NCBI GenBank assembly: GCA_910585155.1
Contig: CAJUEC010000005.1
Location: 1-64,000, forward strand
DNA length: 64,000 nt
Origin: an uncultured Oscillospiraceae bacterium
GTDB lineage: Bacteria > Bacillota > Clostridia > Oscillospirales > Oscillospiraceae
Direction: 5' to 3'
The notes beneath the pieces are model-generated. The model worked only from the letters and a program-made list of their open reading frames with translations. It did not search any database and was not told the DNA's origin. Of this stretch, positions 24,663-33,285 are shown one piece after another. Made by a program: the position numbers and the translations under genes. Numbering within the stretch: position 1 is the first letter of the stretch; each line of letters begins with the position of its first letter.

Positions 24663-27470
24663 ATGGATTACAACCAGACCGTACACCTGCCCCAGACCGA
24701 TTTCCCCATGCGGGCGGGCCTGCCCCGCCGGGAGCCCGAGCTGCTCAACCCGGAGTGGGCCAGGATCACCTACCACAAGCTGATGGACAAGAACGCCGGC
24801 AAGCCCAAGTTCGTCCTCCACGACGGCCCCCCCTACGCCAACGGCAATATCCACATCGGCACCGCCATGAACAAGATCCTCAAGGACATCATCGTCAAGT
24901 ACAAGAACATGACGGGCTACTGCGCCCCCTACGTCCCCGGCTGGGACACCCACGGCCTGCCCATCGAGACCGCCGTCCTCAAGGACAAGAAGGTCAAGCG
25001 GGATGAGATGACCACCGCCCAGTTCCGGGACAAGTGCCAGCAGTTCGCCACCCAGTACGTGGGGCGCATGACCGAGCAGTTCCAGCGCCTGGGGGTGCTG
25101 GGGGAGTGGGAGAACCCCTATATCACCCTGCTGCCCGAGTTCGAGGCCAAGCAGATCGAGGTCTTTGGCAAGATGGCGGAGAAGGGCCTGATCTACAAGG
25201 GCATGAAGTCCGTCTACTGGTGCCCCCACGACCAGACCGCCCTGGCCGAGGCGGAGATCGACTACCAGGACGACCCCTGCACCACCATCTTCGTGAAATT
25301 CCCGGTGAAGGACGACAAGGGCAAGCTGGGGCAGTACTGTGACCTCAGCAAGCTGTTCTTCGTCATCTGGACCACCACCCCCTGGACCATCCCCGGCAAC
25401 ACCGCCATCTCCCTCAACGCGGACTTTGACTATGTGCTGCTCCAGGCCCCCAATGGGGAGGTCTACGTGCTGGCCAAGGAGCTGGCCGAGGGGGTGTGCA
25501 AGCAGGCTGGGCTGGACTTTGGGGCGTGTAAGGTGCTGGCCACCCTGAAGGGGTCCGACTTCGAGCTGATGGTGGCCCGCCACCCCCTGCTGGACCAGGA
25601 CAGCGTCATCCTCAACGGCGGCCACGTCACCCTGGAGGCGGGCACCGGCTGCGTCCACACCGCCCCCGGCTTCGGCGGCGAGGACTTCGAGGTCTGCCAG
25701 CGGTACGACAACGCGGGGCTTACCCACATCGGCGTGCCCGTCCCCGTGAACGCCAAGGGCGTGATGACCGACGCCCGCTATAACGGCCAGTTCTACGCCA
25801 AGGGGAACGACCAGGTGGTGGCCGACCTGGAGGCGGAGGGCTTCCTGCTGGCCAAGGCCCAGATCACCCACTCCTATCCCCACTGCTGGCGGTGCAAGCA
25901 CCCCATCATCTACCGGGCCACCGAGCAGTGGTTCTGCTCCGTGGACGCCATCAAGGACGCGGCGGTGAAGTCCTGCGACTCCATCTCCTGGCACCCCGCC
26001 TGGGGCAAGGACCGCATGGTGTCCATGATCACCGAGCGCAACGACTGGTGCATCTCCCGCCAGCGGGTGTGGGGCGTGCCCATCCCGGTGTTCTATTGCG
26101 ACGGCTGCGGGGAGGCCATCGTCACCCCAGACACCATCGCCCACGTGGCCGGCCTGTTTAGGGAGCACGGCTCCAACATCTGGTTCGAAAAGACCGCCGA
26201 CGAGCTGATCCCCGCCGGCTTTGTGTGCCCCAAGTGCGGCAAGGCCCACTTCTCCAAGGAGAACGACATCATGGACGTGTGGTTTGACTCCGGCTCCACC
26301 TGGGCGGCGGTGGCGAACCAGCGCCCCAACCTCCAGTACCCCGCCGACGTCTATTTAGAGGGCGGCGACCAGTACCGGGGCTGGTTCCAGTCCTCCATGC
26401 TCACCTCCATCGCCTGCAACGGCGTGGCCCCCTACAAGCAGATCATCACCCACGGCTGGACGGTGGACGGCGAGGGTAAGGCCATGCACAAGTCTCTGGG
26501 CAACGCCATGCCCCCGGAGGAGATCATCAAGGACTACGGCGCGGACATGCTGCGGCTGTGGGTGGCCTCCGCCGACTACACCCAGGACATGCGCATCTCC
26601 AAGGAGATCATGAAGCAGCTGTCCCAGGCCTATCTGAAAATCCGCAACACCGCCCGGTATATGCTGGGCAACCTGAACGGCTTCGACCCGGACAAGGCGG
26701 TGGCGGTCAAGGATATGCTGGACCTGGACAAATGGGCGGTGGCGGCGTTTAACAACCTGGCGCGGGATGTGCGCGCCGGATACGATGCCTACGAGTTCCA
26801 CACCGTCTACCGGGCCGTCTACAACTTCTGCGTGGTGGATATGTCCAACTTCTATCTGGACATCATCAAGGACCGGCTGTATTGCGGGGCCGACGCGGAC
26901 AGGGCCTCCGCCCAGTCCGCCCTGTACCTGATCCTGGACGGCATGACCCGGATGCTGGCCCCCATCCTGGCCTTCACCAGCCAGGAGATCTGGACCGCCA
27001 TGCCCCACCGCGCCTCCGACGACGGGGAGTGCGTGCTGTTCAACGACATTCCGGACTACGACCCGGCGCTGGCGCTGGACGAGAAGGAGGCGGAGCGTTG
27101 GCAGGAGCTGCTGAATGTCCGTGACGTGGTGCTGAAAGCCCTGGAGGAGGCCCGGGAGCAGGGCGTCAAGAAGAACCAGGACGCGGAGGTCACCCTCCAC
27201 CTGCCCGAAAAGGCTTACGCGGCCTGGGAGGCCGGAAAAGTTCTGCCTGGTTTCGACGAGGCCGACCTTGCCACCCTGTTCATCGTGTCCAAGGTGATGG
27301 TAGCCAAACGGGACGGCGAGCCCGCTGACCTGGATGTGGACGCCACGGTGTCTGTCGCGCTGTCCCAGGCCCCCAAGTGCCCCCGGTGCTGGAACCACGA
27401 CGCGGGCATCGGCACGGCGGGGCACCATGCCGAGCTGTGCGACCGCTGCGCCAAGGTTTTGGGGGCGTGA
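24663..27470 (+). CDS. ileS: Isoleucyl-tRNA synthetase
   Basis: The 935-residue class I synthetase charges tRNA-Ile. PPYANGNIHIGTA gives the HIGH motif (about 58-70), WDTHGLPIE follows, and the KMSKS loop reads AMHKSLGN (about 607), a known variant. Editing-domain motifs (TTTPWTIPGN) and the C-terminal zinc finger (CPRCWNH...CDRC) are present. AAGGAG lies before the ATG inside the AT-rich patch. Control by the T-box upstream is expected, through the intervening nuclease-like gene. Confidence 0.97.
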   Translation: MDYNQTVHLPQTDFPMRAGLPRREPELLNPEWARITYHKLMDKNAGKPKFVLHDGPPYANGNIHIGTAMNKILKDIIVKYKNMTGYCAPYVPGWDTHGLPIETAVLKDKKVKRDEMTTAQFRDKCQQFATQYVGRMTEQFQRLGVLGEWENPYITLLPEFEAKQIEVFGKMAEKGLIYKGMKSVYWCPHDQTALAEAEIDYQDDPCTTIFVKFPVKDDKGKLGQYCDLSKLFFVIWTTTPWTIPGNTAISLNADFDYVLLQAPNGEVYVLAKELAEGVCKQAGLDFGACKVLATLKGSDFELMVARHPLLDQDSVILNGGHVTLEAGTGCVHTAPGFGGEDFEVCQRYDNAGLTHIGVPVPVNAKGVMTDARYNGQFYAKGNDQVVADLEAEGFLLAKAQITHSYPHCWRCKHPIIYRATEQWFCSVDAIKDAAVKSCDSISWHPAWGKDRMVSMITERNDWCISRQRVWGVPIPVFYCDGCGEAIVTPDTIAHVAGLFREHGSNIWFEKTADELIPAGFVCPKCGKAHFSKENDIMDVWFDSGSTWAAVANQRPNLQYPADVYLEGGDQYRGWFQSSMLTSIACNGVAPYKQIITHGWTVDGEGKAMHKSLGNAMPPEEIIKDYGADMLRLWVASADYTQDMRISKEIMKQLSQAYLKIRNTARYMLGNLNGFDPDKAVAVKDMLDLDKWAVAAFNNLARDVRAGYDAYEFHTVYRAVYNFCVVDMSNFYLDIIKDRLYCGADADRASAQSALYLILDGMTRMLAPILAFTSQEIWTAMPHRASDDGECVLFNDIPDYDPALALDEKEAERWQELLNVRDVVLKALEEAREQGVKKNQDAEVTLHLPEKAYAAWEAGKVLPGFDEADLATLFIVSKVMVAKRDGEPADLDVDATVSVALSQAPKCPRCWNHDAGIGTAGHHAELCDRCAKVLGA

Positions 27471-27549
27471 CCCCCAAGGCCCGCCGCCCGGCGGGACGGG
27501 GGATGGTACTTTCTCCGAAGCCCCGCCTCACCCGATGGGGAGGGCCGCC

Positions 27550-27830
27550 TCCGGCGGGGCACTTTCTCTCACATGAGAGAAAGTGCCCAAAGAGAATGCT
27601 TAGGGGGCATCCCGCCCCGTCGGACAAGGCCCAAAGGCCGGGCCATGTCCTCAGGCGGGCTTCCCCCTAAGGACCCCCTGTTTTACGGGAGAGTCCTACT
27701 GATAACTGAGCGATACCCTGCCGGCGCCAGCGGCTTTCGACGCCGGTGCTCCTATTTGTGCTGCCGCCGGTGTCCAGTCATTGCATTGGGGTGGGTCTAT
27801 CGACCTGCGCCTCCGGGGCGCACCCACCTG
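27550..27830 (+). repeat. Repeat family A, copy A4a
   Basis: A 28-bp palindrome (27559-27586; outer arm GCACTTTCTCTC, centre ACAT), the CCAAAGAG linker, a hairpin 27599-27671 closed by CTTAGGGGG/CCCCCTAAG, GTTTTACGGGAG and a degenerate tail. It is oriented away from ileS and faces copy A4b. Confidence 0.8.
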
Positions 27831-27859
27831 ACACCGAAGCGCTGGCGGAGGCGCTTCCA

Positions 27860-28115
27860 GGAGACGCAGAAGCGTTTCGATCCACCCGCACGCAGGCCCT
27901 TTGTGGCCGGAAGGCGAAGTGAGCCCCATTCGTCAGCCGCGATAGCCGGATGGAAAGTGCCTGTTGAAAGCGGCGGCCCTTCAAACCGGGGGATCCTTAA
28001 GGGGGAGGCCAACTATGGAAATGGCCCGCCCTTTGGGCCGTTTTCATCCGGAGGCATCCCCCTTAAGCGCGCTCTTTGGTTACTTTCTCTCGCGCGAGAG
28101 AAAGTAACGCCCCCG
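27860..28115 (-). repeat. Repeat family A, copy A4b
   Basis: Reading the minus strand, a perfect 28-bp palindrome (28107-28080; outer arm TTACTTTCTCTC), the CCAAAGAGCGCG linker, a hairpin 28067-27996 closed by CTTAAGGGGG/CCCCCTTAAG, and a tail like that of A1. Together A4a and A4b make the 760-base gap between ileS and the serpin gene a large inverted structure. Confidence 0.8.
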
Positions 28116-28196
28116 TCCCGCCCGCAGGCGGGCCCTCCGGAAGCCGGGGCGCTTTGGAAAAGCACCGCCCCCGGCGGGGGCCCAGCGGCAAAACAA

Positions 28197-28226
28197 AACC
28201 CTCCCTGGTTCCAGGGAGGGTTTTTA
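28197..28226. terminator. Bidirectional terminator after the serpin gene
   Basis: AACCCTCCCTGG and CCAGGGAGGGTT arms with T runs on both strands lie directly past the serpin stop codon. Confidence 0.85.
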
Positions 28227-28230
28227 TTAA

Positions 28231-29817
28231 TCACCCGTTGGGCTGATTGACGTTCCCCACAAACAGGGGCAGTCCGCTGTCCCCGGTGACGGCGAACAGG
28301 AAGGGCCGGTCCAGGGTGAAGTCCACCTCGTCGTTTGGGGGGGCGTCGGAGGTGGGGTTCACCATTATCACCGTGTAGGCCGCCGCCTCGCAGCCCTGCT
28401 CATCCACCTTCACCCGGGCGGCGTGCTGGACCTGGGAGACGTACAGCGGGTCGCTGGTGGACGCCCCCAGGGGGTCAAAATTGGAGGCGGTGCTATCAAA
28501 CACATCGGTGACCCCCAGGGCCTTCAGCCCCTCCACCAGGCTCAGGTCGGAGGACACGTCGAACTTGGGAATGGACAGATTGATATCGAGGTGCTTCTGT
28601 CCGGCCCAGCCCTCCCGGGTCACATTGCCCTTGTCGTCATACTGGTTCGCCTTGGGGGCGAGGAGGAATTCCATGGCCTCGCCGCTGTCCAGCAGCTCAT
28701 CCACGCTGCACCCCTCGGCGGGGAGGAGCAGCCACATGAAGCCCCCCTGCTGGAAGCGCAGCTGCACGGCGGTAAAGTTGTCCCCCCAGTAGTAGCTGCC
28801 CGTTATGGTCTGGTGCATAAAGTCCGCGTCCACGTCGCCCGAGGGGGCGTGGAAGGTGTCGGTTTTGGTGCGGTCCTGCTTGAACTCATCCTTCCAGCCG
28901 GCCTTGAAATAGAGGGTGGAGGCCAGGGCCAGCACCGTGTCCGAGTTCATCTCCAGCCCCTGGGCCTGCTTCTCCAGAAGGCCGTGGGTCTGCTCGTTGA
29001 TCCAGTCCCGCAGGGCCTGGTTGTACTCCTCCGCCCCCATGGGGCCGGAGAAGGAGGCGGCGTAGTAGTCCTTCGCCAGGGTGTCCAGGGTGTCCTGGCT
29101 GTAGGTCATCCCGTCCCGCAGCCACAGGGAGTTGGCCAGCAGGGAGGTGACCACCCCGTCGTCCCGGTAGTTGTCCCGCCACAGGCCGGCGGCCCGCTGG
29201 CGCAGCGTCTCCACGGAGTCCGCCTGGAGCAGGTCCAAAATCTGCTGCCGGGTGTCCCCCCCGGTGGTCTCCGCCAGCATGGACAGGGCCATGTAGACGT
29301 TGAGGGGGGAGTAGATCCGGTTTTTCTCCCCCGCGCCCGCGAGGATCTGGGCGGTGGAGCGGGAGATGAATTCGTCCATCAGCCCGGTGTAGTTCGTACC
29401 GGAGCGCAGGGCCGCCCGGTCCTCGGACCAGGAATCATAGGCCTGGTTGTAGGCCTGATCGGCCTTCTCCCAGGCCTTATCATCCCCTCCGACGTCGCCA
29501 TAAAAGTCCTCATAATTGGGGTAGGCGGCCATCTCCGGATAGTCCGGCACAGCCAGGGCGTAGAGCCCAGTGGCGGCCCGTCCGCCCCTTCTGCTCTCCT
29601 CCCCCAGGGAGTAGGCGGCGGGGCTGTCCGCCTCCCCGCCGGGTCTGCCAAACATCCCTGAGCCCATGGCCGCGCCTCCGATCACCGCCACCGCCAGCAC
29701 CGCGGCCACCGCCCCCATCCAGCGGGAGTAGGGGCGGCGCGCGCCGGGCCGGGCGGCCTTTTCCTTCAATTCCTCGGGGGCGTGAATGCCCTCGTTTGCC
29801 TGCTTGTAGCGTCTCAT
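28231..29817 (-). CDS. Membrane-anchored serpin, ECF-sigma partner
   Basis: The 528-residue protein has a short cytoplasmic N-terminus (MRRYKQANEGIHAPEELKEKA), one transmembrane helix (about 33-51), a Ser/Gly/Tyr-rich linker, and a full serpin fold outside the cell: RIYSPLNVYMALSMLAETTGGDT, LYFKAGWKDEF, and the C-terminal DRPFLFAVTGDSGLPLFVGNVNQP. The hinge DEQGCEAAAYT (Gly475 at P15) makes it a likely inhibitor; counting from it places Thr489-Ser490 at P1-P1'. The start overlaps the ECF sigma stop (ATGA). The N-terminus resembles that of anti-sigma proteins found after such sigma genes, so it may be both sensor and protease trap; this dual role is inferred. Confidence 0.88.
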   Translation of the reverse strand: MRRYKQANEGIHAPEELKEKAARPGARRPYSRWMGAVAAVLAVAVIGGAAMGSGMFGRPGGEADSPAAYSLGEESRRGGRAATGLYALAVPDYPEMAAYPNYEDFYGDVGGDDKAWEKADQAYNQAYDSWSEDRAALRSGTNYTGLMDEFISRSTAQILAGAGEKNRIYSPLNVYMALSMLAETTGGDTRQQILDLLQADSVETLRQRAAGLWRDNYRDDGVVTSLLANSLWLRDGMTYSQDTLDTLAKDYYAASFSGPMGAEEYNQALRDWINEQTHGLLEKQAQGLEMNSDTVLALASTLYFKAGWKDEFKQDRTKTDTFHAPSGDVDADFMHQTITGSYYWGDNFTAVQLRFQQGGFMWLLLPAEGCSVDELLDSGEAMEFLLAPKANQYDDKGNVTREGWAGQKHLDINLSIPKFDVSSDLSLVEGLKALGVTDVFDSTASNFDPLGASTSDPLYVSQVQHAARVKVDEQGCEAAAYTVIMVNPTSDAPPNDEVDFTLDRPFLFAVTGDSGLPLFVGNVNQPNG

Positions 29818-30290
29818 AACTCTACCTCCTGAAGCATCTCCCGCAGAAGGGCCCGGCCCCGGCTGAGCTGGGACTTGACGGTACCCTCCGGCACATTCAG
29901 CGTCTCGGCCATTTCGGCCACCGACAGGCCCTCGAAGTAGTGCAGGTGGATGGCGGTCCGGTACTTGGCGGGCAGGGAGAGCACCACGCTGTACACCTCG
30001 CGGTAGTCGTCCTCCACCCCCACCTCCTCGGCGGTCTCCAGGGGCACCGTGCGCCGCCGCCAGGGGGAGGCCACCAGGCTCTTTGCCCGGTTCACCGTAC
30101 AGCGGATGAGCCACGCCTTGCGGTGCTCGTCGCTGTCGAAGCGGTCCTCATGGCGGAAATAGCGCAGAAAGACCTCCTGGAACACGTCCTCCGCGTCCGC
30201 CACATTGGCGGTGCGGGCCAGGGCCAGCCGCCACACCATATCACCCCAGCGCTTTACCGCCCGGGTCCGCTGCTCCTCGCTCACGGCCAT
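29814..30290 (-). CDS. ECF-type RNA polymerase sigma factor
   Basis: The 158-residue protein has region 2 (VWRLALARTANVADAEDVFQEVFLRYFRH) and region 4 (LPAKYRTAIHLHYFEGLSVAEMAETLNVPEGTVKSQLSRGRALLREML), without an extracytoplasmic extension. The start at 30290 follows AAGGAGGCG; a longer frame to 30383 lacks a ribosome site. Four-base overlap with the serpin gene is the usual sigma/anti-sigma arrangement. A TGCAACCATTT element at 30373-30363 on the minus strand could be an autoregulatory ECF -35. Confidence 0.93.
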   Translation of the reverse strand: MAVSEEQRTRAVKRWGDMVWRLALARTANVADAEDVFQEVFLRYFRHEDRFDSDEHRKAWLIRCTVNRAKSLVASPWRRRTVPLETAEEVGVEDDYREVYSVVLSLPAKYRTAIHLHYFEGLSVAEMAETLNVPEGTVKSQLSRGRALLREMLQEVEL

Positions 30291-30362
30291 CGCCTCCTTC
30301 TGCGCCCCGCCTCGGCCGCGGCGGGGACTTTGCCTGTCGTTTATAATACCCTGGACTGTGGG

Positions 30363-30373
30363 AAATGGTTGCA
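30363..30373 (-). promoter_or_regulatory. Possible ECF-type -35 element
   Basis: TGCAACCATTT on the minus strand resembles AAC-core ECF -35 elements and lies about 80 bases before the sigma start codon. No convincing ECF -10 is fixed, so this is tentative. Confidence 0.3.
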
Positions 30374-30433
30374 GTTTGGTCAAAATTCGGAAAACGCCCT
30401 CCTCCTCCGGGAGAAACGCCCCCGTCCGGACCT

Positions 30434-30455
30434 AGGGAAGGACTGATTAAATCGG
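30434..30455. repeat. Repeat family C, solo end fragment (C3)
   Basis: AGGGAAGGACTGATTAAATC followed by GGCAA matches the right terminal inverted repeat of copy C2 and its adjoining bases. No matching second end was found nearby. Confidence 0.55.
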
Positions 30456-30498
30456 CAAAAGCCATAAGGCCCCACGGAGCGGGGGAGGGTGGAGCGGC

Positions 30499-30527
30499 GA
30501 CGCCCCCGCCGGAAGGGCGGGGGCGTT
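30499..30527 (-). terminator. GC-rich hairpin after ricT
   Basis: ACGCCCCCGCC and GGCGGGGGCGT arms lie just past the ricT stop. The T run is missing, so its strength is uncertain. Confidence 0.4.
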
Positions 30528-30530
30528 CGG

Positions 30531-31796
30531 TCATGTCTGGGGCGGCTTGGGGCCCTGCCCTCCGCCGGGCTTGTGGCGGTGGTGGGGCCGGTAGCGGCGC
30601 TTGCGGTTGGCGGCCCCTCCCCCCTTGGCCTCGCTCCCCGGGGCGGGGGCGGGCTGCTCCCGCTGGGCGGAGGGGCGCTGCCCCGCGCCCTGCTGGGGGG
30701 CACCGGGCTGGCGGGGCTTGGAGGAGGACCGCTCCTGCCTGGGCCGGTCCTGGGCGGGCTTCCCCTGGTTCCCGTGGCCCCGGCCCCGGCGGGCCCCCTG
30801 CTTCTGGCCCTCGCCGGACCTCTGCTGCTCCCCCTCGGCGGCGCCCAGGTACCGCTCCAGCGCCGACCCCAGGCCGCCCTGGCTCTCCGGCCGGCCGCCG
30901 GACCGCACCCGCTCGCCCTCGGCGGTGCGCAGCTTGTCCAGCTCCGCCTTGGGCGGAACCTCATAGCCCTCGGGCCGCTTGCCCTTTCCGTGGCGCACCA
31001 CCCGGATCTCATCGGCCAGATAGGCCTTGGGCTGCTCGGTGCAGTCCTCCAGCCGGACCTTCACCTGCTCCCGCAGCAGGTTGACGGAGGACACCGTCCC
31101 CGCTCCGTCGGGGCACTCCACAAAGGACTCCTGCTTGGGGCAGCGCTTCACCGCGTCCTCATAGGCCCCCTGCTCGTACTTCAAGCAGCACATCAGCCGC
31201 CCGCAGGTGCCGGAGATCTTGGTGGGGTTCAAGGACAGATTCTGGGTCTTGGCCATCTTGATGGACACGGGCTGGAACTCGTCCAGGAACTGGGCGCAGC
31301 AGAAGGGCTTTCCGCAGATGCCGAAGCCCCCCAGCATCCTGGCCTCGTCCCGCACGCCGATCTGGCGCAGCTCAATCCGGGCCCGGAAGATGCCCGCCAG
31401 GTCCTTCACCAGGGCGCGGAAGTCCACCCGCCCGTCGGAGGTGAAGAAGAACAGGATTTTGTTGCCGTCAAAGCTGAACTCCACCTGGACCAGCTTCATG
31501 TCCAGCCCGTGGCGCTCCACCAGCTGCTGGCAGGTGCGCAGCGCCTCCTTCTCCCGGCCCCGGTTTTCCCGCACCTGCTTTTCGTCCCGCTCGGTGGCCA
31601 TGCGCACCACCGGGCGCAGGGGCTGGACCACCGCCTCGTCCTCCACCATGGTGTTGCGGCGCACGCAGGTGCCATACTCCAGCCCCTTGCCCGTCTCCAC
31701 AATGACGCTCTGCCCCTCCGCCACGGTGAGGCCGGCGGGGTCGAAGTAGTATTGCTTGCCGCCCGGCCGGAACCGAACGCTGATGATCTCCGTCAT
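30531..31796 (-). CDS. ricT: RicT/YaaT PSP1-domain protein
   Basis: RicT forms a complex with RicA and RicF that carries iron-sulfur clusters and steers RNase Y-dependent mRNA maturation. The PSP1 core (about 1-275) has the family cysteines in GKPFCCAQFLDEF and CGRLMCCLKYE. The last 140 residues are a Gln/Arg/Gly/Pro-rich low-complexity tail not needed in short homologues. The 421-residue start at 31796 follows GGAGG; a longer frame would enter repeat B2. It normally neighbours holB and darA, and these lie just upstream, separated by repeats B2 and C1. rny is also in the window. Confidence 0.92.
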   Translation of the reverse strand: MTEIISVRFRPGGKQYYFDPAGLTVAEGQSVIVETGKGLEYGTCVRRNTMVEDEAVVQPLRPVVRMATERDEKQVRENRGREKEALRTCQQLVERHGLDMKLVQVEFSFDGNKILFFFTSDGRVDFRALVKDLAGIFRARIELRQIGVRDEARMLGGFGICGKPFCCAQFLDEFQPVSIKMAKTQNLSLNPTKISGTCGRLMCCLKYEQGAYEDAVKRCPKQESFVECPDGAGTVSSVNLLREQVKVRLEDCTEQPKAYLADEIRVVRHGKGKRPEGYEVPPKAELDKLRTAEGERVRSGGRPESQGGLGSALERYLGAAEGEQQRSGEGQKQGARRGRGHGNQGKPAQDRPRQERSSSKPRQPGAPQQGAGQRPSAQREQPAPAPGSEAKGGGAANRKRRYRPHHRHKPGGGQGPKPPQT

Positions 31797-31836
31797 GGGG
31801 GTGTCCTCCGTATCAATAATATAGTCACGCTTCCTT

Positions 31837-32012
31837 GTCACGCTGCGCCTGCTCGCGACGCACGGCTGTCTCGCCTTTAGCTCGGTCGGCGCTGGACGTG
31901 TGCCACCGGCACACAGCGCCCTCCGCCTCGGCCTGGTCTCTGGGGCCCGCAGCCCCATCGCTCGGCCTCGCTGCGGTCCGCCCGTGCTGCTCGCGACGGC
32001 TCCGCGCTTCTT
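31837..32012 (-). repeat. Repeat family B, copy B2 (diverged)
   Basis: Reading the minus strand, AAGCGCGGAGCCGTCGCGAG, then GGGCGGACCGCAGCGAGG, a longer variable middle, and CGTCGCGAGCAGGCGCAGCG at the end. It is the longest and most diverged copy and abuts repeat C1. Confidence 0.6.
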
Positions 32013-32013
32013 T

Positions 32014-32176
32014 AGGGCCTGTTTAATATCTCGAAGAATGCCAGCTGACGAGAGATTTTCTCATCAGGCGAGGCGGAATTTTGCAGGAATAATTGTGTTT
32101 ATTTCAAGAAATCCCAACGAAGCATGGCGGGAAAAAAACGTCGATTGGGCATGTTGACAATTTTCAAACAAGCCCT
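32014..32176. repeat. Repeat family C, copy C1 (MITE-like)
   Basis: This 163-bp element has imperfect terminal inverted repeats (AGGGCCTGTTTAATAT against AGGGCTTGTTTGAAAAT) and an AT-rich core containing ATTTCAAGAAATCCC and TTTGCAGGAATAATTG, nearly identical, in inverse orientation, to the core of C2. It is far more AT-rich than its surroundings and has no coding capacity. Confidence 0.7.
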
Positions 32177-32212
32177 AGCGCTTCGCAAATGTTTCACGTG
32201 AAACATCCGTTT

Positions 32213-32965
32213 TCAGCTCTGGAACAGCTCCGCCAGCAGCCACCCCAGGGTGTGGCCCGCGCTGGGGCGGAACACCGCGTTCTCCCGGCAGGTCTTGAGG
32301 GCCCGGAGCACCGCGCCCCCCCGCCGGGGGCTCTGGGCCAGGCGGCGGGACACCTGGCGCTCCACCTGCTCCAGCAGGGCGGCCAGCTCGTCCCCCTTGG
32401 GCTTGGACAGCTCCAGCTCCACCAGGGCCTGGGCGCAGGCCAGCTCGTTCCCCTCCAGCAGCAGCGCCCCCAGGGCCCGGGCCCGCTCCTCCAGCGCCGG
32501 GTCCGGCTCGGGCTCCCGCCGGGGGAGGTTCAGGGGCTCGCACCGGGAGCGCACCGTGTCCAGCAGCCGCCCCGGCTGCTCCGCCAGCAGCAGGAAGGCG
32601 GCGTAGGCCGGGCCATCCTCCAGCACCTTCAGCAGGGCGTTCTGGGCGGCGGGGTTCATGGCGTCCGCCGGGTCGATGCGGTACACCTTCCGCCCCCCCT
32701 CGTTGGGGCGGATGTAGGCGTCGGAGCGCAGGGCGCGGATCTGGTCCACGGTGATCTCCCGCTTGTCCGGGGCGGGGGCGGTGCGCATCACGTCGGGGTG
32801 GGTGCCCGCCGCCGCCTTCCGGCAGTCCCGGCAGGCGCCGCAGGGGGGATGCTCCCCCCGGCACAGGTAGGCCATGGTCATCCGTCCCGCCAGCTCCGCC
32901 CGGTCGTCCGCCGACCCGCCGGTGATGAGATAGGCGTGGGACAGGGGCTCAGGCAGCGCTCTCAT
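32213..32965 (-). CDS. holB: DNA polymerase III delta' subunit
   Basis: The 250-residue clamp-loader subunit has the AAA+ fold start LSHAYLITGG, a zinc module (CRGEHPPCGACRDCRK), SDAYIRPNEGGRKVYRID, and NPAAQNALLKVLEDGP (SRC motif RSRC follows). The P-loop Lys is missing (GGSADDRAEL), as in delta' proteins that do not bind ATP. It is shorter than the E. coli protein. It overlaps darA by four bases, the standard Firmicute darA-holB order. Confidence 0.9.
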   Translation of the reverse strand: MRALPEPLSHAYLITGGSADDRAELAGRMTMAYLCRGEHPPCGACRDCRKAAAGTHPDVMRTAPAPDKREITVDQIRALRSDAYIRPNEGGRKVYRIDPADAMNPAAQNALLKVLEDGPAYAAFLLLAEQPGRLLDTVRSRCEPLNLPRREPEPDPALEERARALGALLLEGNELACAQALVELELSKPKGDELAALLEQVERQVSRRLAQSPRRGGAVLRALKTCRENAVFRPSAGHTLGWLLAELFQS

Positions 32966-33285
32966 AGCCGCTCAAACCGTTCCACATCCACCACGAACAC
33001 GGTGGCACCCCCCACGGTGACCTCCACCGGCATGGCGGGCATGAAGCCGTAGCTCATCTCGGTGATGGCGGGCACCATCTGTTTCCGGCTGTGGGACTGC
33101 TCCCGGATCAGGTCAATGGCAGGCTGGACCCGCTCCTCCTCCACACCGATGAGCAGCGTCACGTTGCCCGCCAGCAGAAAGCCCCCGGTGGTGGACAGCC
33201 GGGTGGAGGAAAAGCCGTTCCTGGACAAATTTTGGATGACGGCGCCGGCGTCATCCCGGTTGATGATGGCGATGATGAGCTTCAT
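32962..33285 (-). CDS. darA: Cyclic di-AMP receptor DarA (PstA)
   Basis: The 107-residue PII-like protein binds cyclic di-AMP as a trimer. Family motifs are the start MKLIIAIINRDDAGAVIQNLSRNGFSSTRLSTTGGFLLAGNVTLLIGV and the C-terminal GGATVFVVDVERFERL. Its target is unknown in general. It overlaps both neighbours by four bases, tying it to holB and the decarboxylase gene in one coupled operon. Confidence 0.93.
   Translation of the reverse strand: MKLIIAIINRDDAGAVIQNLSRNGFSSTRLSTTGGFLLAGNVTLLIGVEEERVQPAIDLIREQSHSRKQMVPAITEMSYGFMPAMPVEVTVGGATVFVVDVERFERL

Noticed and set aside
24630..26249. 539-codon open frame antisense to ileS, and many similar long frames opposite real genes
   Set aside because: High GC suppresses stop codons on all frames. 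These have no ribosome sites, show Gly/His/Val-rich noise composition and lie opposite well-conserved genes.
32213..32965. Missing P-loop in holB as a sign of decay
   Set aside because: Delta' subunits commonly lack ATP-binding residues, and the rest of the protein is well conserved.
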